A stretch of 64,000 nt of DNA from Paenibacillus mucilaginosus 3016 (GTDB lineage Bacteria; Bacillota; Bacilli; Paenibacillales; NBRC-103111). Position 1 is the stretch's first letter; each line of letters begins with the position of its first letter. The position numbers and the translations under genes are program-made. Location: assembly GCF_000250655.1 (NCBI RefSeq), contig NC_016935.1:948001-1012000 (forward strand), in the 5' to 3' direction. The notes under the pieces were generated by a model. It was not told the DNA's origin, made no database searches, and saw nothing but the letters and a program-made list of their open reading frames with translations. Below, in pieces: positions 44,416 through 53,541 of this stretch.

Positions 44416-45684
44416 ATGAGGACGTTGGAGAAATACCGGAACAGCCGCCTTCTGAAAAATCTGGGGATCGTATTCTCCGAAAGTATCGCTACGAAGGCAT
44501 TGAATTTTGTTGTCATCTTATTATTGTCGAGACATCTGGGGGCAGGGGATTACGGGAAGTATTCCTACATTTTTGTAGCGATCGCCTTCTGCAGCGCCTT
44601 TTTCGATTTTGGCATGGAGAATACGGCCGTCCGGTTCTCCTCCAAGGATAAACCGAGCCTGAACGGCATCTTCGGATTATATGTAATCGTCAAGCTGATC
44701 ATCATGCTTCTGTTTGTTCTTGTTCTTGTTCTTTTCGGGGAAGAGATATTTGAGCTGCTGGGCCAGCAGGAGATCACCGAATATATCCCCTATCTGATCA
44801 TCGGCTTTATCGGAGAATCCCTGCTGTTTGTAAACGATACGTATCTGCAGGCGGTCCAGCGCTTTCAGCTTCGGGCTCTGATCAATATCTGCAGGTACAT
44901 CGTATTGGTGGCGTGCGTGATTCTGCTGTTGTTCAGCGAAGCACTTCTGCTGCAGTATGCTCTCCTGCTGTATCTCATTCCAGTGATGTTCTCACTTGCG
45001 TTCCTTCCAAAGTACGTTCTTCTTGTCCGAAGCTTCCTGGACCGGCGTTTGACGGCCGTGCAGCTGAAGGAGATGCTCGGCTACCAGAAGTGGATGCTGA
45101 TGGTATCGATACCCACCAATACCCTCGGTCGGATTGATTTTTTTATGATTTCTCTTTGGGTGTCCTACGAGCAAATTGGGATTTATAATGCGGCCTTCCA
45201 GCTGTCCGCCATTGTCTCCTTCATTCCTTTCGCCTTTGGGAAGGTCATGCTGCCCAAAATGTCGGAGCTCGAAGAAGACAAGGTGATGGCCTATACCAAT
45301 AAGGTTATGAAGGCTACGGCCGCCATCTCTCTTGTCATGATTTGCTGCATTCCACTGGTGAATGTAGTGGTGCCTTGGATCTTGGGGAGCGAGTATCTGG
45401 ACTCGATTCCGGTTCTGCAGGTTATGCTGCTATCGGCGATCCTGGTCTTTGCGATTACCCCGGTAGAGCAGGCCATTTATTCGCTGGGAAAGCCGGGGTT
45501 CATTACGGTAGGCAAGTATATTCAAATTGCAGCCATTGTTCTGCTTATCTATGCTACCGTCCCTTACTTAGGCGTGGTCTGGGCGGCCATCAGTGTAGCA
45601 GCGGCGAGGCTGATCTATGGGCTGATCTTGATGCTGCTGTACTTGAATTACAGAAAGAACAGGTTACGTCCTGTAACTGCGTGA
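44416..45684 (+). CDS. Wzx-type polysaccharide flippase
   Basis: A 422-residue integral membrane protein with about 12 hydrophobic segments of the MOP superfamily. It has the N-terminal pattern LGIVFSESIATKALNF, then LLSRHLGAGDYGKYSYIFVA and the C-terminal PFAFGKVMLPKMSEL. It should carry the lipid-linked repeat unit across the membrane. ATG 44416 is preferred with AAAGG 11 bases upstream; TTG 44398, overlapping the previous gene, is an alternative. Confidence 0.9.
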   Translation: MRTLEKYRNSRLLKNLGIVFSESIATKALNFVVILLLSRHLGAGDYGKYSYIFVAIAFCSAFFDFGMENTAVRFSSKDKPSLNGIFGLYVIVKLIIMLLFVLVLVLFGEEIFELLGQQEITEYIPYLIIGFIGESLLFVNDTYLQAVQRFQLRALINICRYIVLVACVILLLFSEALLLQYALLLYLIPVMFSLAFLPKYVLLVRSFLDRRLTAVQLKEMLGYQKWMLMVSIPTNTLGRIDFFMISLWVSYEQIGIYNAAFQLSAIVSFIPFAFGKVMLPKMSELEEDKVMAYTNKVMKATAAISLVMICCIPLVNVVVPWILGSEYLDSIPVLQVMLLSAILVFAITPVEQAIYSLGKPGFITVGKYIQIAAIVLLIYATVPYLGVVWAAISVAAARLIYGLILMLLYLNYRKNRLRPVTA

Positions 45685-45710
45685 ATTCAGCTTAAGAAAG
45701 GAGGGTATTC

Positions 45711-46859
45711 GTGACTGCTAATCGTAATCCAATTCGTGTGCTTCATCTGATCTCCTCCTTTGAGATGGGAGGAGCGGAGAAGCTTCTCCTTGACTTGCTG
45801 GTGGAGAGCAAGAACACAAATACGGCTGATTTTGTCGTGGTCGTCATGAACGATCTCGTGAATGAAGCCATGAAGAAAGAACTGCTGGAGACGGGACGTC
45901 CGGTGTATTTTCTGGACAGGCCCCCATCCCACAAGCATCCGAAGTATTTATTGCAGCTGCTCGGGATTGTGCGCAGGCACCGGATCCCATTGATCCATTC
46001 TCATACTTACGGAAGCAAGGTTTGGGCGATTCTCTGCAAGGCGGTGATGCCGCGGTTGAAAATTGCATTCACCATTCATGACATGTCCGTCGTTCGCAGC
46101 TTGTCTCCTCTGCACATCCTGCTTCACCGCAAGATCATCAACCGCAATGTGGCGATCTCCGAGTCGGTGCTGGTGGACGCCGTACAGCGTGGAGTGGACA
46201 ACTGCGTGAGAATCTATAACGGCATCAAAACCTCGAGCTTCCTGCAGTACAGAAAACAGGACTACTCCCGCACGGCCGCGAACAGCATCCGTCTGGTGAA
46301 TGTAGCCCGGATCACGCACCGGAAGAAAGGCCAGGACCTGCTCATCCGTGCGGTGAAGGAGTGCAAGGATCGGGGCCTGAACGTATCCTGCTCCTTTGTT
46401 GGCGGCGTCTACGATTATGACCGTGAATCGTTCGATTACCTGACCGGTCTGGTCAGTGAACTGGGGCTGCAGGAGGAGATCCGGTTCCTCGGGAACCGCC
46501 AGGACGTGAACCGGCTGCTGGCCGACTATGATGTGTTCGTTCTCCCATCCCGTTTTGAAGGCCTCGGGCTGGTTGTACTTGAGGCGATGGCGGCTGGCGT
46601 ACCGGTGATAGCCTCAAATATCGACGGACCGGCCGAGTTGGTCCAGGATGGCGTCAATGGCTATCTCTTCGAGAATGACAATGCTTCGAGTCTTGCGGAC
46701 AAGATTCTTCAGGCTGCCGGGAATCCACAGGAGGTTGAACGGATGGCGGAGCGGGCGCTGGAGATCAGCCGGAACTTCGATATTTCCGTCATGATGGAAG
46801 CCTATGTATCGCTGTACGAAGAACTGGTCTTCAATCCAAGAAGAAGTAAGCAGGGATAA
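45711..46859 (+). CDS. Glycosyltransferase family 4
   Basis: A 382-residue GT-B enzyme. The N-terminal domain opens with VLHLISSFEMGGAEKLLLDL (donor/acceptor loop). The C-terminal domain has RLVNVARITHRKKGQDLLI and the retaining E-x7-E motif in LPSRFEGLGLVVLEAMAAG. It adds one sugar of the repeat unit from a nucleotide sugar; which sugar is not readable. The start is GTG 45711 with AAAGGAGGG. The next gene starts one base after its stop codon. Confidence 0.92.
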   Translation: MTANRNPIRVLHLISSFEMGGAEKLLLDLLVESKNTNTADFVVVVMNDLVNEAMKKELLETGRPVYFLDRPPSHKHPKYLLQLLGIVRRHRIPLIHSHTYGSKVWAILCKAVMPRLKIAFTIHDMSVVRSLSPLHILLHRKIINRNVAISESVLVDAVQRGVDNCVRIYNGIKTSSFLQYRKQDYSRTAANSIRLVNVARITHRKKGQDLLIRAVKECKDRGLNVSCSFVGGVYDYDRESFDYLTGLVSELGLQEEIRFLGNRQDVNRLLADYDVFVLPSRFEGLGLVVLEAMAAGVPVIASNIDGPAELVQDGVNGYLFENDNASSLADKILQAAGNPQEVERMAERALEISRNFDISVMMEAYVSLYEELVFNPRRSKQG

Positions 46860-46860
46860 T

Positions 46861-48225
46861 ATGACAACGACCCAAATCAAAACCTACTCCATCATTCTCG
46901 GGCTTCCCCTTCTTTGCGGAGCGGCATTCGCCGTGCTGCTGAACACCCATTTTTACGCCTACCTGATCTACATCCTGCTGGGCTTTGTCTTTTATCTGCT
47001 GATGAAGCTGCTGGGGAAGGAATCGTCGTTTGCTTTCTGGATTCCTTTGTTCGTCGTTGCGCTTGTAGCCGTGGGCCGATTCTTTCTCTTGGACTTTTAT
47101 GATCATAATGGATTGAATCCATTGAAGATTCACCCCTTCGTTGTAGCGTGGCTCATTGCGTTCGCTTTAACCCTGCTGGAGGATCTGCTTCAACGCAACG
47201 TGAAGTTTGATAAGGTGGTTATTACCAGTCTGCTAGTTATAGGGGTATTCTTCCTGGTTACGTTCCTGTTCCGGGGCTTCAGCGGATTCTCCATGCTGAT
47301 CCACAACTATATTGCTCCGATCAGCTTCTTCCTGTACTTCTACTACCAGAAGACGAAAGTGGATGCAGCGAAGGTACAGCGGATCGTCAGGGTGCTCATC
47401 TGGATAGCCGCGATTATCGGACTTATCGGTATCTTCGAGTATATGGTGGAATCCAATCCGCTGCAGCACATCTATGATGAAGAAACGCCGACCTGGCTGG
47501 ACTCGACGTTCCGGGAGGGGTACCGGATCAAGACGATCATCGGGCATCCGCTCGATAACGGGCTGTTCTTTCTCTTCTCGATGATGATCGTCCAATTGAA
47601 CATCAAGAGCGCGAAGATCAAATATCCGCTGCTCCTGCTGTTCGCCGTAGATCTCCTGCTGACCGGATCCCGGAGCTTCTTCCTGATTTCGTTCCTGGTG
47701 TTCTTCTACAGTAAGGATATGTTCTCGGGAGGGCTGAAGTCGCTGAAGCAGTCCTCGACGGCCCTGGTGCTTTCGGCGGTGATCGGTCTGGTTACCCTGG
47801 CCACTCCGCTTGGCACGACGTTCCTGAACCGGGTAGGCAGTGCAGAAGATTCTTCGGAAGCAAGATGGTTGATTCTTGATTACTTTGCCAAGCATGTCTT
47901 TTCGTTTCAAATGATGGGGCTGGGGGGAGCGACCGAAACGATCACACTTGTCGACCAGTTCAATAATACGGTCTATCTCGAAAATCCCTGGGTCATCCTC
48001 TTTTTTGACGTAGGATACCTGATCCTCCTTTATATCTTCTTGCTGTTCCTCATTCTCCGCAGGGTACAGGGCACGTTCCTTGTTCTGGTGATGCTGCTCG
48101 CCCTGTCGGGATACAACTCCTTCGGAGTGAGGAACAACGCGAATTTCTTCTTGTTCTACCTTCTGGCTTACGGCTATGTTCTCGCACAAGAGCAGCCGGA
48201 TGCCCGGAAGCTTAAGGAAGCGTAA
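46861..48225 (+). CDS. Wzy/O-antigen-ligase-like polysaccharide polymerase
   Basis: A 454-residue integral membrane protein with 10-12 hydrophobic segments and one large outer loop (about residues 205-245; EETPTWLDSTFREGYRIK, then TIIGHPLDNGLFFLFS), the hallmark of the Wzy/WaaL fold. A further motif LLTGSRSFFLISFLVFF follows. It should join repeat units outside the membrane. ATG 46861 comes right after the previous gene; the ribosome site is weak (CAGGGA), suggesting coupling. Confidence 0.82.
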   Translation: MTTTQIKTYSIILGLPLLCGAAFAVLLNTHFYAYLIYILLGFVFYLLMKLLGKESSFAFWIPLFVVALVAVGRFFLLDFYDHNGLNPLKIHPFVVAWLIAFALTLLEDLLQRNVKFDKVVITSLLVIGVFFLVTFLFRGFSGFSMLIHNYIAPISFFLYFYYQKTKVDAAKVQRIVRVLIWIAAIIGLIGIFEYMVESNPLQHIYDEETPTWLDSTFREGYRIKTIIGHPLDNGLFFLFSMMIVQLNIKSAKIKYPLLLLFAVDLLLTGSRSFFLISFLVFFYSKDMFSGGLKSLKQSSTALVLSAVIGLVTLATPLGTTFLNRVGSAEDSSEARWLILDYFAKHVFSFQMMGLGGATETITLVDQFNNTVYLENPWVILFFDVGYLILLYIFLLFLILRRVQGTFLVLVMLLALSGYNSFGVRNNANFFLFYLLAYGYVLAQEQPDARKLKEA

Positions 48226-48242
48226 CGGAGAGTGAGCCACAG

Positions 48243-49307
48243 ATGAAAATCATGACAGTAGCCAATGCCAAAACAGTGAAAGGTGGGATCACCTCTGTTG
48301 TTAATTCGTTAATCGAAGGGATCACCGCGGCGCATCCCGGTTGTACGATGGCCCGGCACGCTTCCTATATCGATTCCGTCCATCCGCTTCTCAGGATCAT
48401 ATATTCGCTGTGGGCGATGCTTCTGCTGCTGTTCAAACTTCCATTCTATAAGATCTACCATCTTCACTCCGCAGCGGACGGCAGCTTTTATCGTAAAGCC
48501 CTATATACCTTTCTGCTGAGGCTGTTCGGCAAAAAAGTCATCTTTCATATTCACGGGTCGAGTTTCCAGGAATTCCATGACCGGAGCCGGTTTAATGCAT
48601 GGCTGATCCGCCGGACATTGAACCGCTCGAATGGAATTATCGTGCTGTCCGAGCAGATGAAAGGGCTGGTCCTGACGTACTGCGGCAACGAGAAGATCTG
48701 GATTCTGCCGAACCCCATCCAGGTTCCTGCGGCATGGAACGCGGCCGGTGAAGGGGAGGACAGGCCGGTGCAGCTGCTGTTCATGGGAGAGATCGGGCCG
48801 AGAAAAGGGATTTACGATCTGGTGGAGGCGCTGTCCCGCCTGGATCAATCTGCAAGGCAGCGAACGCTGCTGCACGTATGCGGCAATCATGAGATCGAGA
48901 AGCTGAAGAGGCTTATAGAAGAGAAGCAGTTGACGGATACCTGCATTGTCCACGGTTGGATCGACGGCGAGACGAAAGCGGCCATGCTGAAGAATGCCGA
49001 TGTCTATATTCTTCCTTCCTATCAGGAGGGGCTGCCGGTATCGATTCTGGAAGCGATGGCCTATGAACTGCCGATTATCAGTACGAATGTGGGAGGCATC
49101 CCGGAAGTTGTTCTTAATAACGAAAATGGCTTTGTCATTACCCCGGGGGATGTGGAGGCTTTGGGCCGCGCGGTAACCCGGTTGACGGAGGACGCCGAGC
49201 TTCGCCGCCGGTTCGGACAGAAGAGCCGTTCGCTTGTAGCTCCCCATGATTTGGGGCTGGTTGTAGGAAATCTTCATCAAATTTATAAATCGGTGGCATC
49301 CGGGTAG
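48243..49307 (+). CDS. Glycosyltransferase family 4
   Basis: A 354-residue GT-B enzyme with VANAKTVKGGITSVVNSLIE at the N-terminus and a membrane-associated hydrophobic stretch near residue 55-65 (LWAMLLLLFKLPFY). LLFMGEIGPRKGIYDLVEAL opens the donor domain, and E-x7-E lies in LPSYQEGLPVSILEAMAYE. It transfers a sugar to the growing lipid-linked repeat. GGAGAGTGAGCC precedes the ATG, and the gap to the preceding gene is 17 bases. Confidence 0.92.
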   Translation: MKIMTVANAKTVKGGITSVVNSLIEGITAAHPGCTMARHASYIDSVHPLLRIIYSLWAMLLLLFKLPFYKIYHLHSAADGSFYRKALYTFLLRLFGKKVIFHIHGSSFQEFHDRSRFNAWLIRRTLNRSNGIIVLSEQMKGLVLTYCGNEKIWILPNPIQVPAAWNAAGEGEDRPVQLLFMGEIGPRKGIYDLVEALSRLDQSARQRTLLHVCGNHEIEKLKRLIEEKQLTDTCIVHGWIDGETKAAMLKNADVYILPSYQEGLPVSILEAMAYELPIISTNVGGIPEVVLNNENGFVITPGDVEALGRAVTRLTEDAELRRRFGQKSRSLVAPHDLGLVVGNLHQIYKSVASG

Positions 49308-49337
49308 GCGGTTGTCCGCCCGAAAGGAGTCTTATCA

Positions 49338-51212
49338 GTGTGTGGTATCGCAGGTTTTTGTACCTCTGATGCGAATCAGGCCCGTCCTGAAATTTTGCAG
49401 GCGATGATCGAGGAAATCCATCATCGGGGGCCGGACAATCATGGGATCCGCTTCTATCCAGGTGACCGGCAGGAGGTGATCGGCCTCGGGCATAAGAGGC
49501 TGAGCATCATTGATCTCAGCGACAATGGTAAACAGCCCATGGCTTCGGTCAGCGGGAATACGTCGATTGTTTTTAACGGAGAGATCTATAATTACCACAC
49601 TATAAGGCGCGAGCTGGAAGCGGAAGGCTGGACCTTTCGGACGGGAACCGATACGGAAGTCATCCTGAACTTGTATGAAAAGTATGGTGAAGGCTGCCTC
49701 CGGCATCTCAACGGCATGTTCGCCTTTGCAATATACGATCACCGGAAGAAACAACTGTTCATCGCCAGAGACCGTTTTGGGGTCAGACCCCTGTATTATT
49801 CGCTGCGGGGGGGGAAGGGGCTGGCGTTCGCATCCGAACTCAAGGCTCTGTGGAAATTCCCGGGCGTAAAGAAAGAAGTGCGGTTCGGGGCGCTCTACCA
49901 ATATGCCCGGAAGCGCTACGTGGATCATCCGGACACGATCTTTGAGGGCATTGAGAAGCTGAAGCCGGGCCACTACCTGATCTATAAGGAAGGCAAGGCG
50001 GAGCTCAAGGAGTACTGGGATATCGACAATTTCGAAGAGCTTCCCCTGTCGTTCGATGATGCCGTAGAGGAGCTTGATGCGCTCCTGCTGGATTCGATCC
50101 GGCTTCGGATGATCAGCGACGTACCGGTAGGAGCCTTCCTGAGCGGCGGTCTCGATTCGAGTCTGATTGTGGCCATGATGGCGAAGTACAGCGCGCTGCC
50201 GATCAAGACTTACTCCGTCGGGTTCGAAGACGAAAGGTACAGCGAACTGGGCTTTGCCCGGCAAGTGGCGGAGCGCTTCGGAACCGATCATACGGAGCTC
50301 AAGGTGAGCGCGTCCGACTTCGCACAGCACCTGTATCAGGCGGTAACTTACAGGGATGCGCCGCTTTCCGAGTCGGCGGATGTACCGATGTATATGCTGT
50401 CCCGGATGGCCAAGAAGGATGTCAGCGTCATCCTGACCGGGGAAGGGAGCGACGAGCTGTTCGCCGGTTATCCGAAGTATGCCTATGACCGGTTTGCCAA
50501 GGCTCCGTGGTTCCGCGGTCTGCTCAAGAATCCGCTCGCAGCCGCGGCGATCAACGCGCTTCCCTATTCTGCACGCAAAGCCAAGCTCGCTTACCATACC
50601 TTATGCATTGACGATGACCGGCAGCGTTACGACCGCTGGTTCTCCTCCATCGGGGAAGAGGCGGCACGCACGCTGTTCACCCGGGAGTTCCAGGAACAGT
50701 ACCTCGGAAGCAGGGAAGAGCGGCAGCCTTCCGTGCTCAAGGGAACAACCAACATGAACCGGATGCAGTATCAGGATGTGAAGTACTGGCTTTCGGACAA
50801 CCTGCTCGAGAGAGGCGACCGGATGGTGATGGCCGCCTCGGTGGAAGGACGTCTTCCTTTCCTCGATTACCGTGTGGGAGAGTTCGCTTTCCGTCTGCCG
50901 GAGCACTACCGGATTCGGGGCATGGAGCGCAAGTACATCGTCAAGAAGCTTGCGGAGCGGTATTTGCCGAAGGAGCTCATTTACCGCAAGAAGATTGGCT
51001 TCTACGTACCGGTAGGGGATTGGTTCCGAAACGAGCTCAAGGACTTCGTAGGCGAGCATCTCCTGTCGGATACCTTCCGCAGCAGAGGGATCTTCGAGGC
51101 CGGGAAAGTGGAGGAGATGTTCTCCGCCCACAGCCGCGGTACGGTCAACTATGAGAAAGAGCTGTGGACGCTGCTGAATTTGGAAATATGGTTTCGGGCT
51201 TGTATAGACTAG
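49338..51212 (+). CDS. asnB: Glutamine-dependent asparagine synthase (EPS-locus type)
   Basis: A 624-residue two-domain amidotransferase. The N-terminal glutaminase starts with the catalytic Cys (M-C-G-I-A-G-F) and has HHRGPDNHG, RLSIIDLS and FNGEIYN. The C-terminal synthase has the pyrophosphate loop FLSGGLDSSLIVAMM and TGEGSDELFAGYPKY. The start is GTG 49338 with AAAGGAG. Copies in polysaccharide clusters are thought to amidate uronic acids or other sugar carboxylates rather than make asparagine; with UDP-glucuronate predicted here, that is plausible but unproven. Confidence 0.9.
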   Translation: MCGIAGFCTSDANQARPEILQAMIEEIHHRGPDNHGIRFYPGDRQEVIGLGHKRLSIIDLSDNGKQPMASVSGNTSIVFNGEIYNYHTIRRELEAEGWTFRTGTDTEVILNLYEKYGEGCLRHLNGMFAFAIYDHRKKQLFIARDRFGVRPLYYSLRGGKGLAFASELKALWKFPGVKKEVRFGALYQYARKRYVDHPDTIFEGIEKLKPGHYLIYKEGKAELKEYWDIDNFEELPLSFDDAVEELDALLLDSIRLRMISDVPVGAFLSGGLDSSLIVAMMAKYSALPIKTYSVGFEDERYSELGFARQVAERFGTDHTELKVSASDFAQHLYQAVTYRDAPLSESADVPMYMLSRMAKKDVSVILTGEGSDELFAGYPKYAYDRFAKAPWFRGLLKNPLAAAAINALPYSARKAKLAYHTLCIDDDRQRYDRWFSSIGEEAARTLFTREFQEQYLGSREERQPSVLKGTTNMNRMQYQDVKYWLSDNLLERGDRMVMAASVEGRLPFLDYRVGEFAFRLPEHYRIRGMERKYIVKKLAERYLPKELIYRKKIGFYVPVGDWFRNELKDFVGEHLLSDTFRSRGIFEAGKVEEMFSAHSRGTVNYEKELWTLLNLEIWFRACID

Positions 51213-51234
51213 ATTGATGCCTGGGGTGACATAC

Positions 51235-51693
51235 ATGAAAATTGCTCTGGCCTGCTCGGTAGGCGGACACTTTACTCAAATGAGACAGCTTGAAAAAATG
51301 TACAAGCGGTTCGACCACTTCTTCATCACGGAAGACACGCTGATGACACGCGAGTTTGCAGAGAAGGAGCGAATTTACTTTCTCCGGCTCATCAACCGCA
51401 AAAAGTGGAATTTCCTTTATCTGTTCCTGGTGAACCTGCTCCTGTCGGTGCAGGTTCTGCTGAAGGAAAAGCCGGACGTGATTATCTGCACCGGTGCGCT
51501 GAGCTCCATTCCGTTCTGCGTCATCGGCAAGATGCTCGGGATCAAACTGATCTTCATCGAGAGCTTCGCGAAGATGGACACGCCGACGATGACAGGGAAG
51601 CTCATGTACAAGTTCGCCGACTTGTTCATTGTGCAGTGGGAGAAGATGCTGGAACATTATCCAAAAGCTGTGTATGGGGGGAGCATCTATTGA
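51235..51693 (+). CDS. Alg14-like membrane subunit of a two-part glycosyltransferase
   Basis: A 152-residue protein matching the N-terminal GT-B half (Alg14/PssD/Cps14F type). It starts KIALACSVGGHFTQMRQLEK, with a membrane-associated segment WNFLYLFLVNLLLSVQVLL and PDVIICTGALSSIPFCVIGK, then IESFAKMDTPT. It recruits and orients the catalytic partner encoded immediately downstream (overlapping by 4 bases). The start is ATG 51235 with a GGGGTGA site. Confidence 0.88.
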   Translation: MKIALACSVGGHFTQMRQLEKMYKRFDHFFITEDTLMTREFAEKERIYFLRLINRKKWNFLYLFLVNLLLSVQVLLKEKPDVIICTGALSSIPFCVIGKMLGIKLIFIESFAKMDTPTMTGKLMYKFADLFIVQWEKMLEHYPKAVYGGSIY

Positions 51694-52178
51694 TACTGGT
51701 CTCGCTTGGTACTCAGGACTTTCCGTTCAACCGTCTGCTCGAGAAGATCGATGAACTGATCGAGAAAAAAGTGATTCAGGAAGAAGTCATCGCCCAGACC
51801 GGCTATTCAAGCTATGTGCCGCGGCATTTCAAGTATACGAAATTCACGACGTTCGACGAGTTTGAAGACCTGCTGGACCAGTGCCGCATCCTCATCACGC
51901 ATGGGGGAACGGGCACGATCGTCGGCGGGCTCAGGAAGAAGAAACGGATCATTGCGGTTCCCCGCCTGAAGAAATACGCGGAACATGTGGATGATCATCA
52001 GACCGAGATTATCAATCTGTTCTCAGATAAGAACTTCATTATCGGTCTGGAGGATGTGAGCGGACTGGAGCAGGCGCTCCGGGCGATCGAGACCTTCGAA
52101 CCGATAGACTACGTCAGCGGCAACCAGAAGATCGTCAGCCTGATCGATAACTTCCTCGGCCGGACAGTGCGTAATTAA
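51690..52178 (+). CDS. Alg13-like catalytic subunit of a two-part glycosyltransferase
   Basis: A 162-residue donor-binding half of a GT-B enzyme (Alg13/PssE/Cps14G type). It has MILVSLGTQDFPFNRLLEKI, then CRILITHGGTGTIVGGL (UDP-sugar binding) and IIAVPRLKKYAEHVDDHQ. TTG 51690 overlaps the end of the Alg14-like gene and follows GGGGGAG. The pair acts as one enzyme adding a sugar such as galactose or a related unit to the lipid-linked intermediate. Confidence 0.88.
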   Translation: MILVSLGTQDFPFNRLLEKIDELIEKKVIQEEVIAQTGYSSYVPRHFKYTKFTTFDEFEDLLDQCRILITHGGTGTIVGGLRKKKRIIAVPRLKKYAEHVDDHQTEIINLFSDKNFIIGLEDVSGLEQALRAIETFEPIDYVSGNQKIVSLIDNFLGRTVRN

Positions 52179-52197
52179 TAAAAAACAGGGGTGCGAA

Positions 52198-53520
52198 ATG
52201 CAAAAGATTGCTGTGGTAGGGACCGGTTATGTAGGTCTTGTTACCGGTACATGCTTGTCTGACTTCGGTCTTGAGACCATTTGCGTCGATATTGACGAGA
52301 CGAAGATCAAGAGGCTCAAGGAAGGCCATATACCTATCTATGAACCGGGTCTTGAGGAAATGGTAACGCGCAATATTCAGTACCGCCGTCTTGAATTTAC
52401 GACGGATATTCAGTCCGCGGTAGAGCAGGCCGAGGTCATTTTCATTGCCGTCGGGACGCCGGCGCGGGAAGACGGAAGCGCCGATCTCAAATATGTGCTC
52501 ACCGTAGCCGAGCAGATTGCCCGCAGCATGAACGGCTACAAGGTGATCGTAAATAAGAGCACCGTACCGGTCGGCACGGGCCAGAAGGTCAAAGAAGTGG
52601 TCCAGCAGGTGCTGGATGAAACCGGCAAGTCCTTCGAATTCGACGTGGTCTCGAACCCTGAGTTTCTGCGTGAGGGCAATGCGCTGCATGACTTCACGCA
52701 CCCGGACAAAGTCGTGGTGGGCACGGAGTCGCAGCGGGCGAAGGATATCATGAAGCAGGTATACCGCGTGCTGTACCTGAACGAGACGCCGTTTATTTTC
52801 ACCAATATCGAAACGGCCGAGATGATCAAGTACGCGAACAACGCCTTCCTGGCCGTCAAGATCTCGTTCATCAACGAAATCGCCAACCTGTGCGAGAAGG
52901 TCGGTGCGAATGTGCAGCAGCTCGCTCAGGCGATCGGGAAGGACGGAAGGATCGGCTCCAAGTTTCTGCACGCGGGTCCGGGCTACGGCGGAAGCTGCTT
53001 CCCCAAGGATACGCTGGCACTGGCGCATATCGGGCAGGCATACGATTCGCCGATGCGTCTCGTGGAGACGACCATTGAGGTGAACGAGAGGCAGAAGCTG
53101 AACATGGTCGAGAAGATTGAGACCGCCTATGAAGGCGGACTGGCCGGCAGGAAGCTGGCGATCCTCGGGCTGACCTTCAAGCCGAAGACCGACGATATGA
53201 GGGACGCTCCTTCGCTTACCATCATCAGAGAGCTCGAGAAGCGCGGCGTCTCCTTCCGGGTGTATGATCCCGCAGGAATGGAAGAGGGCCGATGGAGACT
53301 CGAAGGAGTCCGCGGCATAGAGTTCTGCACGGATGAATACTCGGCCATGGAGGGCTGTGACGGAGTCGTCATCGTAACGGAGTGGCATCAATTCCGGAAT
53401 CTGGATCTGAAGCGGGTGCAGGAGCTGCTGGTCAGCCCCAACTTCTTCGATCTTCGCAACATATACGATAAGGCCGAAATGGCGAACCAAGGATTCGCGT
53501 ACTACGGTGTCGGTGTTTAA
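52198..53520 (+). CDS. ugd: UDP-glucose 6-dehydrogenase
   Basis: A 440-residue cytosolic enzyme oxidising UDP-glucose to UDP-glucuronate with two NAD+. It has the NAD fold IAVVGTGYVGLVTGTCLSDF, acidic VDIDETKI, NKSTVPVGTGQKV, the catalytic Cys in GYGGSCFPKDTLAL, and the C-terminal domain with LAILGLTFKPKTDDMRDAPS. With GalU it gives the acidic precursor expected in the polymer. GGGGTGCGAA precedes the ATG. Confidence 0.95.
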   Translation: MQKIAVVGTGYVGLVTGTCLSDFGLETICVDIDETKIKRLKEGHIPIYEPGLEEMVTRNIQYRRLEFTTDIQSAVEQAEVIFIAVGTPAREDGSADLKYVLTVAEQIARSMNGYKVIVNKSTVPVGTGQKVKEVVQQVLDETGKSFEFDVVSNPEFLREGNALHDFTHPDKVVVGTESQRAKDIMKQVYRVLYLNETPFIFTNIETAEMIKYANNAFLAVKISFINEIANLCEKVGANVQQLAQAIGKDGRIGSKFLHAGPGYGGSCFPKDTLALAHIGQAYDSPMRLVETTIEVNERQKLNMVEKIETAYEGGLAGRKLAILGLTFKPKTDDMRDAPSLTIIRELEKRGVSFRVYDPAGMEEGRWRLEGVRGIEFCTDEYSAMEGCDGVVIVTEWHQFRNLDLKRVQELLVSPNFFDLRNIYDKAEMANQGFAYYGVGV

Positions 53521-53541
53521 GCCGTCTAAATGGAGGAACCA

